Shown here: in pieces, positions 25,309 to 33,926 of the stretch
Layout: every line of letters starts with the position of its first letter
Position numbering within the stretch: position 1 is the stretch's first letter
Assembly (NCBI GenBank): GCA_031423015.1
Contig: JANPER010000271.1
Span: 50,225 to 114,224, forward strand
Source of the DNA: DATGPD01 sp031423015
GTDB taxonomy: Bacteria > Planctomycetota > UBA1135 > UBA2386
Direction: 5' to 3'
Length of the DNA stretch: 64,000 nt
Notes under the pieces: model-generated
What the model was told of the DNA's origin: nothing
The model's database searches: none
What the model saw: only the letters and a program-made list of their open reading frames with translations
Program-made: the position numbers and the translations under genes

Positions 25309-26312
25309 AGGTTGGACGTGATCTGACGGCCGCGGCGCAAGGGCGGGCCGCCTGGGGTGAGCGGCATCACGATCTCTTCGCCGCGATAGCCGCGCCGTTT
25401 GCGCGCGAACACGATCTCGTCGACGATGCCGTCGGCCTTCTTGTCGGCCGCGATCCGGTCGAAGACCTCTTTAGGGACCTGCTCGCCCCACTTGCGCACC
25501 TGCACGGTTTGGTTCTGCTCGGCGTCGCGGACGCGCCGATTCAAGACCGCGCCCGACGCGGTGACCGCTTCGACGAGCAGGTAGTAGCCCGACAGCTGGC
25601 GCGAACGATCGTTCACGTAGCTGTCGATGCCGCTGCGTTCGTTGGGCCGGCTGATCACGCGCAGCTCGTAGTCATCATCGAGATCGGCGCGCAGCGCGTC
25701 GAGCTTGGTGCGCGCCTGATCGATGGCGGCGCCCAGGCCAGAGGCGCGGGCGGCCTCGGCCTCTCGGCGCAGCGCGTCGACTTCCGCCGTCGTGTCCGCT
25801 TGCCGCGCCAGGCCGAGCACGCTGGTGTGCAGGTTCACGAACTTCTCGAAGCTCGCGTCGAGGTGTCGCTTGACGCGGGTCTGCAGTTCGGCGCGTTGTG
25901 CCGCCATGTGTGCCTGCTTGGCGGATGGCGACCACGGACTCGACGCCGACGTGAACAGCCAATAGCCGCTAAACGTCAGCAACCCGGCCAACAGCAAGAC
26001 CGTGAGCACGAGGCCGCGCCGCACAAAGAGATGCGCCAGGAAGCGCTGCAGCCCGGGCGGGGGATCTTTGAACTCGTAGAGCTGGCCGAAGTACCGATCG
26101 ATCGCCGCGTCGATCTCCGCGTCGGACACGGCGTCGCCCATGGTGTCCGCAGTGGCGCGCAAGCGCTTTTGTAGCGCCGCCTTGGTTTGCTCCAGATCGA
26201 GCTGTACGGCCGCCTTCTCGCGTTGTTGCCGCAGTGCGGTAGCGACATCCATGATGCGCAGCAGCTCCGGCAGGCTGTCGAGTGCTGGGTTGGGCGCAGG
26301 GACCGAGGGCAT
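25305..26312 (-). CDS. DUF6384 family membrane protein
   Basis: From ATG 26312 the product has 335 residues. The N-terminal 80 residues are helical and coiled (DVATALRQQREKAAVQLDL, then DTMGDAVSDAEIDAAIDRYFGQLYEFKDPP); a single membrane helix (GLVLTVLLLAGLLTFSGYWLF) lies near 96-116, followed by a coiled C-terminal half and a conserved end (YRGEEIVMPLTPGG). This pattern matches DUF6384. The gene is coupled by GTGA to the coiled-coil gene and divergent from the 26437 gene. The function is unknown. Confidence 0.8.
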   Translation of the reverse strand: MPSVPAPNPALDSLPELLRIMDVATALRQQREKAAVQLDLEQTKAALQKRLRATADTMGDAVSDAEIDAAIDRYFGQLYEFKDPPPGLQRFLAHLFVRRGLVLTVLLLAGLLTFSGYWLFTSASSPWSPSAKQAHMAAQRAELQTRVKRHLDASFEKFVNLHTSVLGLARQADTTAEVDALRREAEAARASGLGAAIDQARTKLDALRADLDDDYELRVISRPNERSGIDSYVNDRSRQLSGYYLLVEAVTASGAVLNRRVRDAEQNQTVQVRKWGEQVPKEVFDRIAADKKADGIVDEIVFARKRRGYRGEEIVMPLTPGGPPLRRGRQITSNL

Positions 26313-26394
26313 GGGCGGCGGGTCTACTGGAACACGGCGACATGCTTCAAGAGCCACGAAATGAGTTTTCGCGGGGCATGAACACGCCGCAGCC

Positions 26395-26422
26395 TTGGCG
26401 GCAAACGCGCCCGCGCTACCGT
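26395..26422 (+). promoter_or_regulatory. Candidate promoter of the 26437 gene
   Basis: TTGGCG (26395-26400) and TACCGT (26417-26422) are 16 bases apart, and the -10-like box has a GC prefix. The ATG lies 14 bases further on, giving a very short leader. This also argues against the TTG at 26395 as a start codon. Confidence 0.4.
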
Positions 26423-26436
26423 TCTCGATCCCTCCC

Positions 26437-27657
26437 ATGCATGCTCCCGGCTCTTCCGTTCCCGTTCCTGTCCCCGTTCCCGCTACGCCGTCCGGCAACC
26501 CGATGCAGCGCTACCTCGACAAGGCCACCGCGGTCCTCGAGAAGTTCGGCGTGCTGCCCAAGAGCCCGGTGCCCAATGAGCTGACCAAGCTGCTCGATGA
26601 GGTGAAGCACGTGGACGAGCCCAAGGTGCTGGCGATCGCGCGCACGGTGAAATACATGGGGACGTTCAATCAGCTGGTGCGCGACAACGTCGAGGACATC
26701 GACATCGGCAATCGGTACCTGGCCATCACCCAGATGTTCGACTCGATCCGCGACGACAGCCGCAAGCTGATCGCGCAGCTCGACGACGGCAAGATCAGCC
26801 TCGGCGAGAAGGCGTCGAACCTGTGGATGAAGATGCGGCGCGGCTCGCCGAGCGATCGCTTTCAGAAGATCAGCGACATCTATCGCGACGTGGCCGGCGA
26901 CACCAAGAAGCAGCTCGAGAAGGAGCAGGCGATCATGAACGGCTACATCGACTTCCGCTTCTCGCTGAAGGAAGCGGAGGTGATCGCGCGCGAGCTGTTG
27001 GAGATGCAGATCGTCACCTGGGACAAGGCCAAGCAAGTGTTGGCGGCGGCGCAGAAGGCGCTCAACGACCACAAGGGTGACGCGCCGACCAAGTCGCGGC
27101 TCGAGCTGGCGCGCGACGAGGCGAATCACAAGTTTGGGCAAGAAGACCGTTGCTACCAGCTCCTCAAGGACATCGCCGAGAATCTGTCGATCGGCTACGA
27201 CGTGGGCGAAACGCTGATCACCAAACTCAAGCAGACGCACGACGTGAAGGACCAGGTGCACCGTCGCTCGGTGACGTTCTTCACCACCAACGAGCACGTG
27301 TTCACCATCCTGGGTGCCGTCTACACCAGCCAGCACGGGCTCAACGAGGCGACGCGGTCGCACGAGGCGCTCAAGGAAGGCGTCAACAAGGGCCTCGAAG
27401 ACGTCGCTGACCTGGGCCGGCAGCTGGAGCGCGAGGCGCTGAAGGCGGGTTACGGCTCGACGATCAACCCCGCGTCAGTCGAGAAGCTGGTGCGCGCGAT
27501 CACCGACTATCAGGTGGAGTCGATCAAGATGATCGCCGACCTACGCAAGGAGAGTGAGCACAACGCGCGCGAGATCCGGCGCGTCGTCGAAGAGGGCAAG
27601 CACCGTTACCAAGAGACGCTGGCCAAGTTCGCCGTCGGCGGCGCTGACGCGGTGTAG
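26437..27657 (+). CDS. Helical protein associated with DUF6384, function unknown
   Basis: From ATG 26437 the product has 406 residues with a Pro/Val-rich leader (SVPVPVPVPATPSGNP) and then a wholly helical body, with no signal peptide or membrane span. The C-terminal half (TTNEHVFTILGAVYTSQHG, then HEALKEGVNKGLEDVADLG) weakly recalls TelA-like proteins. ATG 26503 (MQRYLDKATAVLEKF) is an alternative start. It is divergent from DUF6384 with about 124 bases between the starts, which suggests a shared regulatory region and a common system. Confidence 0.7.
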   Translation: MHAPGSSVPVPVPVPATPSGNPMQRYLDKATAVLEKFGVLPKSPVPNELTKLLDEVKHVDEPKVLAIARTVKYMGTFNQLVRDNVEDIDIGNRYLAITQMFDSIRDDSRKLIAQLDDGKISLGEKASNLWMKMRRGSPSDRFQKISDIYRDVAGDTKKQLEKEQAIMNGYIDFRFSLKEAEVIARELLEMQIVTWDKAKQVLAAAQKALNDHKGDAPTKSRLELARDEANHKFGQEDRCYQLLKDIAENLSIGYDVGETLITKLKQTHDVKDQVHRRSVTFFTTNEHVFTILGAVYTSQHGLNEATRSHEALKEGVNKGLEDVADLGRQLEREALKAGYGSTINPASVEKLVRAITDYQVESIKMIADLRKESEHNAREIRRVVEEGKHRYQETLAKFAVGGADAV

Positions 27658-28017
27658 GCACTCGGGGAAACGCGGGCGGCCAGTTGCCGGCGCGAGGGGG
27701 ACGGTTCTGTCCCGAGTTTCCCCTCAACGTCCACCGTCGCAACTGAACCTACGTGTCTGACGCATTGGCTCAGCGCGGCACTTGCAGCCCAAGGAGTAAA
27801 GCGGCCTTGGGCCCTTTCGAGCCGTGCCGCGCCACACGGGGCACAGCTCTGGCGAGCCAGCAGAGCCGGCTCGATGCCGGTCGGCGTTGCGCCGACATGC
27901 AACCCTGCTTGGTTGCGGCCCAAGGCCGCGATGGGCTTAAGTCTTACGGCTAACGACTTACGTCTTTCCACAGCCGAAACATCTTCGCGCTTCGCGAAGA
28001 TGCGTCGGCTGTGGAAC
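27658..28017. other. Intergenic region with clustered stem-loops
   Basis: These 360 bases lie between convergent genes and contain no convincing ORF. They hold a nested structure at 27773-27832 (outer arms GCGCGGCAC/GTGCCGCGC, inner arms GCCCAAGG/CCTTGGGC). Further stems follow at 27846-27866, 27880-27896 (GTCGGCG-TTG-CGCCGAC) and 27899-27916 (GCAACC/GGTTGC). The right end holds the repeated hairpin listed separately. Confidence 0.6.
27966..28016 (-). repeat. Dispersed hairpin repeat, copy 1
   Basis: Outer arms TTCCACAGCCGA (27966-27977) and TCGGCTGTGGAA (28005-28016) and inner arms ATCTTCGCG (27981-27989) and CGCGAAGAT (27993-28001) form a 21-pair stem with a three-base internal loop. It lies just after the stop of the minus-strand sigma-fusion gene. 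A near-identical copy follows dnaE at 54265-54315. There is no U-run, so it is not a classical intrinsic terminator. The adjoining CTTACGGCTAACGACTTACG also recurs in similar form at copy 2. Confidence 0.85.
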
Positions 28018-30549
28018 TCAGTGGATCACGTCGCCGAGGTCGAGCGACTGATTGGCGGCGAGTTGGTGTTGGCCGAAGGTGGGGGCGGTGGGTTCGGTGC
28101 CAAACAACAGGTTCCACGCGCCGGGGGGTAGGGGACCGAGGTCGAAGCGACCGTCGCGGTCGGTGAGCGTGCTGGCGTGCGACACCAGGATCTCGCTCAC
28201 GTGCGCGCGCGCGAGGATCGTGGCGTTGCTTCGCGGTGTGCCGTTGCCGTCGACCAGTCGGCCACGCACGCGCGCCGACGGCAGCTGAGCTTCGTCGAGG
28301 ACGAGTGAATGCGGTTCGCGTTGCGCGCGCACGTCGCGGCGATGCGCGACGATCACGTCATTGAACGCGCCGCGACCCACCGACACCGCGACCACGACGT
28401 CGTAGACGTTGCCTTCGTCGGTGGCCCCAAACTTCACCGCGCCTTGCCGATCGGTCATCGCAAAGTTGAGGAACTCCAGATTGCCGTCGCTGGTACGGCG
28501 GTAGAGACGGGCCATCCAGATCGGTGTGAGCAGCCCTTTGGGAGGCGTAGCGGGCGTGATCTGCAGGCTGAGCCCAGGGCCTTCGGCGCGGCTTGGGTTC
28601 CACTCGTACTCGCCGCCCTCGGCGATCTCGATCGTGTGCGATCCGACGATCTGATGCCCCATCACCCGGAGCTGATGACGGCCTGGGATCAAGCCGGTCA
28701 GCCGATAGGTGCCGTCCTCGCCAACGGTGGCGTGCCGTATCCCGAGTACGTTCGCAAGGTAGCCCATGACATCGACTGGCTTTTCGGCCCACGCCTGCAC
28801 CGACAGGTCGCCCCGCGCGCTCCGTCTGCCGCGCACGACGCCGTGCAGCGTCGCACCCCGCCTTAGCTGCACGTCGGCGGTGGCATCCATGTCACTCGCG
28901 CCGACGATTGCAATGCCCGGCGCCGCGCTGCCCGCACGCGGCGGCATTCCGACCACGATCACCGCGTCGGGCCCGACCTCGTCGACCACGAAGCGCCTGT
29001 CGCGGTCGGTGCGCGTGAACAGCGCGAAGGGAAATGGCTGTCCCGGCGCGGCCAGGGCGGCGCCCGTGATCGCGACCCGCGCGTTGGCCACCCCGTGCCC
29101 GTCGGGGTCGCGCACCTGGCCGGTCACGCGGCGACCCTTGGCGCCGAGCACGAGGTCGATCCGCACCGTGCTGCCTGCCTGTCCCTGGACACGCAGGCCG
29201 AGTGAGGGCGCATAGCCCGCCGCGCGCGCTTGCAGCGATACGTTGGCGGCGAGGTGGCGCACCGTGAACTCACCGTGGGCGTCCGTCGTCGCTACGAGGT
29301 CAGGCTCCATCACCAAAGCGTGCGCGAGCACGCGCGCGTTGGCTACGGGCCCCGCCGCGTCGCGCACGCTGCCGGTCACGGTGATCCCCTGTGGAATGCG
29401 TACGCGCACCTCCTGGTCCTTGCCGCCCTCCACCGCCACGAACTGGCGCACTTCGGCATGATCGACGCGCACCACGGTGTCACCCGTCGCGATGTCGACG
29501 AACTCGGCGACGCCCTCGCGGTCGGTGACCACCGGATCACCGCCCTGTAGGTCGTGCAGGGCGGCAAGCGCTTGCAAGCGCACGGTGACGCCCGCGGCTT
29601 TCCACGGCGCCTGCGGGCTGCCGCCATGCACGATCACGCGCAGCGTGGTCTTGGTCGACGAGTCTGCCGGCGGCGCGCTCACGATCTCCGTGCGCGCGCC
29701 CTCGCTCGCACCCTCCGCGACCGATGCCTTAGGCGTCGCCGTGGCGTTCGTTTGCATACTCGCTGGCGTGTGGATGGCTTCGCCAAGGGATGCTCCCGTG
29801 TCGGTGCGCACAAAGCCTTGCCACAGATAGAACGTCGCCACGACGAACGCGACGACACCCGCAGTCACCTTCAGCTTCATCATGATCAGAGTTCCAAGAG
29901 AGAGTGCCGTCACACCGAGCGAGCCAACCTGTTCGCCACACCGCGCAACCACTGCCTCGCGCATCGCTGCCAATCCGCGCGCTGGGCCCGCCGCGAACGC
30001 GGCACCAGCCCCCAACGCTGCCGGCAACGCGGCGCGTAGCAGCTCGAGCCCACGATGCACTTGCGCGCGCACCGTGCCCTGCGGCCGTTCGAGCGCCCGC
30101 GCGATCTCCGCTGGTTCCAAGCCTTGTTCAAGATAGAGGCGCAGCACCGGCCGATAGATCTCGGGCAGCGAGGCAATGGTGTCGGCGACCTGGCCTTGCA
30201 GTTCGTGTCGCTCGGCGTCGCGCACCGGATCGACGGTGTCGTCGTGCGTCGCCCGGCTCGCGTCGAGCGCGCGCCGGCTCTTGCGGCGCGCGGCGCGCGC
30301 GTGGTTGCCGAGGATCCCAATCAACCACGGCAGCACGGGGTCGCCAGTCCGTTGCGTCTGGCTGGCCTCGATCGCGGTGACGAACGTCGCTTGCACGAGG
30401 TCTTCGGCAAGAGCCTCACAAGATGCCAGGTGCCGCGCCAGCTGCAGCAGTTCTGCCGCCGTGTTGTCGAACACCCGCGCCAACGCGCGCGGATCGCTCG
30501 TGCGCTGAAAGAGCGCGAAGGCTTGGTCGGTGGTGCGGCGGAGCATCAT
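28018..30549 (-). CDS. ECF sigma factor fused to exported carboxypeptidase-regulatory domains
   Basis: An 843-residue protein (ATG 30549, or 30546). Residues about 1-180 form an ECF sigma factor: region 2 with ALAEDLVQATFVTAIEA and PWLIGILGNHARAARR, region 4 with LPEIYRPVLRLYLEQGLEPAEIA and PQGTVRAQVHRGLELLRAAL. A membrane helix follows (VTAGVVAFVVATFYLWQGF), then a long extracytoplasmic part of several carboxypeptidase-regulatory/Ig-like repeats (VTGSVRDAAGPVANARVLA, VTGQVRDPDGHGVANARVA). Planctomycetota often have such sigma fusions. The outer part may sense a signal and control the sigma domain. Its stop is followed at once by repeat copy 1. Confidence 0.9.
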   Translation of the reverse strand: MMLRRTTDQAFALFQRTSDPRALARVFDNTAAELLQLARHLASCEALAEDLVQATFVTAIEASQTQRTGDPVLPWLIGILGNHARAARRKSRRALDASRATHDDTVDPVRDAERHELQGQVADTIASLPEIYRPVLRLYLEQGLEPAEIARALERPQGTVRAQVHRGLELLRAALPAALGAGAAFAAGPARGLAAMREAVVARCGEQVGSLGVTALSLGTLIMMKLKVTAGVVAFVVATFYLWQGFVRTDTGASLGEAIHTPASMQTNATATPKASVAEGASEGARTEIVSAPPADSSTKTTLRVIVHGGSPQAPWKAAGVTVRLQALAALHDLQGGDPVVTDREGVAEFVDIATGDTVVRVDHAEVRQFVAVEGGKDQEVRVRIPQGITVTGSVRDAAGPVANARVLAHALVMEPDLVATTDAHGEFTVRHLAANVSLQARAAGYAPSLGLRVQGQAGSTVRIDLVLGAKGRRVTGQVRDPDGHGVANARVAITGAALAAPGQPFPFALFTRTDRDRRFVVDEVGPDAVIVVGMPPRAGSAAPGIAIVGASDMDATADVQLRRGATLHGVVRGRRSARGDLSVQAWAEKPVDVMGYLANVLGIRHATVGEDGTYRLTGLIPGRHQLRVMGHQIVGSHTIEIAEGGEYEWNPSRAEGPGLSLQITPATPPKGLLTPIWMARLYRRTSDGNLEFLNFAMTDRQGAVKFGATDEGNVYDVVVAVSVGRGAFNDVIVAHRRDVRAQREPHSLVLDEAQLPSARVRGRLVDGNGTPRSNATILARAHVSEILVSHASTLTDRDGRFDLGPLPPGAWNLLFGTEPTAPTFGQHQLAANQSLDLGDVIH

Positions 30550-30766
30550 GCAGACTGGACCGGAAGCGACCCGAGCGTTGCGCCGGGGTGTACATTTTGC
30601 TCTCCCCGCCGTTTGACCTGCACTCGGCCGACGGCAAAGAGTGGTTTCGGTTCAGGGGAGGGGAGACACGAAAACGGCCAGGGCGGCTGCCCAGACCGTG
30701 CCGCCCCGGCCAGCAGGGGGTGCGATGCGACCGACTTCCTGATCGTCAGCATCCGCGAGCGCCCTC

Positions 30767-30794
30767 TTGAAAGTGGCGGGGTCGTCCCTACTCT
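30767..30794 (+). promoter_or_regulatory. Candidate promoter of the rpsL operon
   Basis: TTGAAA (30767-30772) and TACTCT (30789-30794) are 16 bases apart. They lie 42 bases upstream of the rpsL ATG in the 287-base region divergent from the sigma-fusion gene. Confidence 0.4.
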
Positions 30795-30836
30795 CCTCCA
30801 CCCCTCCGACGCCGGCCCGATGCCGGCAACCTCCGC

Positions 30837-31211
30837 ATGCCGACGATCAACCAGCTAGTCCGCAAAGGGCGCAAGAAGCTCAAGTGGCAGAGCAAGTCGC
30901 CCGTCCTGGATGCCTGCCCGCAAAAGCGCGGCGTGTGTCTCCAGGTCAAGACGATGACGCCCAAGAAGCCGAACTCGGCGCTGCGCAAAATTGCGCGCGT
31001 GCGCCTGTCGAACAACAAAGAGGTGACGGTCTACATTCCGGGCGAGGGCCACAACCTGCAGGAGCACTCCATCGTGTTGATTCGCGGTGGCCGCGTGCGC
31101 GACTTGCCCGGCGTGCGCTACCACGTGTTGCGCGGCTGCCTCGACGCGTCGGGTGTCGAGGATCGTCGGCGCAGTCGTTCGAAGTACGGCACCAAGCGTC
31201 CCAAGAAGTAG
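30837..31211 (+). CDS. rpsL: 30S ribosomal protein S12
   Basis: A 124-residue S12 with the conserved CPQKRGVC and TPKKPNSALRK segments. It lies in the decoding centre of the 30S subunit. Lys43 of the TPKK motif, at which streptomycin-resistance changes arise, is kept, but the second site (Lys88) is Arg88 in GGRVRDLPGVRYH. It is the first gene of the str group, 28 bases before rpsG. Confidence 0.98.
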   Translation: MPTINQLVRKGRKKLKWQSKSPVLDACPQKRGVCLQVKTMTPKKPNSALRKIARVRLSNNKEVTVYIPGEGHNLQEHSIVLIRGGRVRDLPGVRYHVLRGCLDASGVEDRRRSRSKYGTKRPKK

Positions 31212-31239
31212 GGCGCCCCAAGAAGTGAGAAACTGAGCT

Positions 31240-31749
31240 ATGCGCCGCCGAATCATCAAGAAGGAGAAGCCGGAAGGCTCTTCCAAGAAGTTCAAGTCGA
31301 CCGAGATCTATCTCAAGCCCGACCCGCGCTACCAGTCGAAGCTGGCTACCAAGATCATCAACAAGTTGATGTGGGGCGGAAAGAAGTCGACGGCGCAGAA
31401 GATCTTCTACGATGCCCTCGACATGGTCGCGAAGAAGGTCGAAGTCGAGCCGAGCGACATCTTCAACAAGGCCATCGAGAACGTGAAGCCGCACCTCGAA
31501 GTGCGCAGCAAGCGCGTCGGTGGTGCGACCTACCAGGTGCCCATGGAAGTGAACAAGCGCCGGCAGCAGAGCTTGGCCATTCGTTGGCTGGTCGATGCGG
31601 CGCGCGCCAAGCGCGGCAAGCCGATGGCGCGGCGCTTCGCCGACGAGTTGTTCGACGCGTACAACAACCAGGGCTCCGCGGTCACGAAGAGAGAGAACGT
31701 GCACAAGATGGCCGAGGCGAACAGCGCCTACAGCCACTTTGCTTGGTGA
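31240..31749 (+). CDS. rpsG: 30S ribosomal protein S7
   Basis: A 169-residue S7, about 13 residues longer than usual at the basic N terminus (RRRIIKKEKPEGSSKK). The conserved NKLMWGGKKSTAQKIFYDAL and EVNKRRQQSLAIRWL segments are intact. S7 starts 30S head assembly and contacts the mRNA exit path. A 128-base gap follows before the EF-G-like gene. Confidence 0.97.
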   Translation: MRRRIIKKEKPEGSSKKFKSTEIYLKPDPRYQSKLATKIINKLMWGGKKSTAQKIFYDALDMVAKKVEVEPSDIFNKAIENVKPHLEVRSKRVGGATYQVPMEVNKRRQQSLAIRWLVDAARAKRGKPMARRFADELFDAYNNQGSAVTKRENVHKMAEANSAYSHFAW

Positions 31750-31877
31750 GGCCCGGTAGGTTGAGCCCCCGTAGGCTCCCGTAGGGCTGAGTCGGTGGCG
31801 TGCGGCATTCGCTCGCCTCCGCTTCGAGTTAGCCACGATCCTCTCGCCGCGCGGCGCTCGCGCGCTACGTTCCTCGT

Positions 31878-33848
31878 GTGCACGACGCCGTTGCTCAGAT
31901 TCGCAACTTCGGGATCGTCGCTCACATCAACGCCGGCAAGACCACACTCAGCGAGCGCATCCTGTTCGACTGCGGCCGTGTGCGCTTCTTGGGTGAAGTC
32001 GACGAGGGCACCGCGGCGCTCGATTACTTGCCCGAGGAGCAGCGGCGTGGGATCTCGATTCGTGCCGCGAGCACGAGCGTTGCGTGGCGCGACTACCGGC
32101 TGAATCTGATCGATACGCCAGGCCACGTCGACTTCAGCGCCGAGGTTGCGCGTTCGCTACGCGTACTCGATGGGACGGTGCTGGTGCTCGACGGTGTGCG
32201 CGGCGTCGAGCCGCAGACGGAGGCCGTGTGGCGCCAGACGCGCGCGGCGGGGCTGTCGTCGATCGTGTTCGTCAACAAGCTCGATCGGCCAGTCGCCAAC
32301 TGGGCTCGCGTGCTCGACACGATGCGCCTTCGCCTGCGGGTGCAGGTGCTGCCCGTCGTCGTGCCGATCGTGGGCGACACCGGTCTGGTCGGCTTGATCG
32401 ACGTCGTGACGGGCGCACGCCAGGAATGGGAGAGCGGCGGTGCGCCGGCGTTCGACCTGGCGCTGGCGCGTTCGCAGCTGGTGGAGGCGGCCGCCGACTT
32501 CGATCCCGCGGTGATGGGCGACTTCGTGCTCGATCGAACCGTCGATGTGCCGCGGCTGCGCGCCGCGCTGCGTCGCGGCGTGGTGGCCGGTCAGCTCACG
32601 CTGGCGTTCGCCGGCTCGGCGCTGCGCAACCGCGGCGTCGAGGCGCTGCTCGACGGAGTGGGTTGGTTCTTGCCGTCGCCGCTCGATCGCTCGCCGGTGC
32701 TCGGCCTGTCGGGTGGCACCCGCGCGGCGCGGGACGATGAGCCGGTGTGCGCGCAGGTGTTCCGCAGTTTCGTTGAAGACGACGTATCGCTGCTGGCGGT
32801 ACGCGTGTACTCGGGCAGGATCGACACGGCGAGCGTCTTGGCTCGCAGCGACCAAACGGCGGAGTTCACGGTGCGGGAGGTGAGTCGGTTGCACGCCGAC
32901 CATCGCGAGGTGATCGCCAGCGCTGGGCCGGGCGACATCGTCGCGCTGGCCGGCGCTCCCGAAGACGTGCCGGTAGGCGCCACGCTGTTCGCGCCCGGGC
33001 ATCGGATCGTGTTGGCGCTCACGCGCTTTCCGTTGCCGGTTCTCAGCGTTGCGCTCGAGCCGCGCCAGGCCGACGACCTTGCGGCCGTGCAGGCCGCGGC
33101 GCAGAAGCTCACCCGCGCTGATCCGACGCTGGCATTGCGTTCCGACGAGGCGCGCGGCGCGCTGCTGCTCTGTGGCATCGGCGAGTTGCACCTCGAAATC
33201 GCTGCCGAGCGCATCCGCGCCGTCGTGGGCGACCGCTTTCGGGTCGGGTTGCCCGAAGTCGCGTGCCGCGAGTCGGTGCGCCGCGCAGCTGCCGGACACG
33301 GGGAGTGGCGCATCGCCGAACTCGCGGCGCGCGCGTCGGTGCATCTACGGCTCGTGCCGGCGAAGGACTCTGGTCCGGCGTCGGTCCAACTCGACTCGCG
33401 GCTGCGCGGCAACGAGGTTGCGGATCGGCTCGCGCAGCAGATCGCGGGTCGCCTGCGCGGGAGCCTTCGCGAGGGATGGCCGGCCTTCGATCTCGAAGTG
33501 CACATCGACCGCATGGATGGCCAGGTTGGGCCCGACGTCGACGTGTTGCCCCTCTACGTGGAAGCCGCCGAAGTCGCGTTGCGGCGTGCCCTGGTCGAAG
33601 CCGACCCTGTCGTGTTGCAGCCGATGGCCAGCGTCGAGGTGACGTGTCCGCACGACGCGCTGTCGCCGGTTCTCGGCGACCTACGCGGCAAGGATGTCGA
33701 CATCCTCGCGATCGACGTGGACGGCGACCACGCGTGCGTGCGGGGCAAGGTCCCGCTCGGCAAGATGCTGGGCTACAGCACCCGGCTGCGGTCGCTGACG
33801 CGCGGCCTCGGCAGCTTCCACTTGGAGGCGGCGGGCTTCGCGCCGTAG
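31878..33848 (+). CDS. EF-G-like translational GTPase, divergent
   Basis: A 656-residue protein from GTG 31878, in the place of fusA in the str operon but shorter than EF-G (about 690-700). GTPase motifs are intact but altered: AHINAGKTT (usual D is N), RRGISI, DTPGHVDF and NKLDR. Domain II (VSRLHADHREVIASAGPGDIVALAG), domain III (GIGELHLEI) and domain V (ASVEVTCPHDALSPVLGDL) are recognisable. In domain IV the usual QTGGRGQYG loop and IPKEYIPA segment are missing. It may be a specialised factor (recycling, stress or rescue) rather than the main translocase. It also differs from TetM-type ribosome-protection proteins. Confidence 0.82.
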   Translation: MHDAVAQIRNFGIVAHINAGKTTLSERILFDCGRVRFLGEVDEGTAALDYLPEEQRRGISIRAASTSVAWRDYRLNLIDTPGHVDFSAEVARSLRVLDGTVLVLDGVRGVEPQTEAVWRQTRAAGLSSIVFVNKLDRPVANWARVLDTMRLRLRVQVLPVVVPIVGDTGLVGLIDVVTGARQEWESGGAPAFDLALARSQLVEAAADFDPAVMGDFVLDRTVDVPRLRAALRRGVVAGQLTLAFAGSALRNRGVEALLDGVGWFLPSPLDRSPVLGLSGGTRAARDDEPVCAQVFRSFVEDDVSLLAVRVYSGRIDTASVLARSDQTAEFTVREVSRLHADHREVIASAGPGDIVALAGAPEDVPVGATLFAPGHRIVLALTRFPLPVLSVALEPRQADDLAAVQAAAQKLTRADPTLALRSDEARGALLLCGIGELHLEIAAERIRAVVGDRFRVGLPEVACRESVRRAAAGHGEWRIAELAARASVHLRLVPAKDSGPASVQLDSRLRGNEVADRLAQQIAGRLRGSLREGWPAFDLEVHIDRMDGQVGPDVDVLPLYVEAAEVALRRALVEADPVVLQPMASVEVTCPHDALSPVLGDLRGKDVDILAIDVDGDHACVRGKVPLGKMLGYSTRLRSLTRGLGSFHLEAAGFAP

Positions 33849-33926
33849 GCGGTGAGGTTCGCTTCCACGCTGGCGGGCGGCGCACGCCCGCCGCTCAGCG
33901 CAGAAGCACCCCTCGCCGCAGCCAGG

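Noticed and set aside
27966..28016. Intrinsic terminator
   Set aside because: The stem is strong but no U-run follows on the minus strand; recorded as a repeat instead.
31842..31870. TACGTT as a -10 box for the EF-G-like gene
   Set aside because: No -35-like hexamer lies at 16-18 bases upstream.
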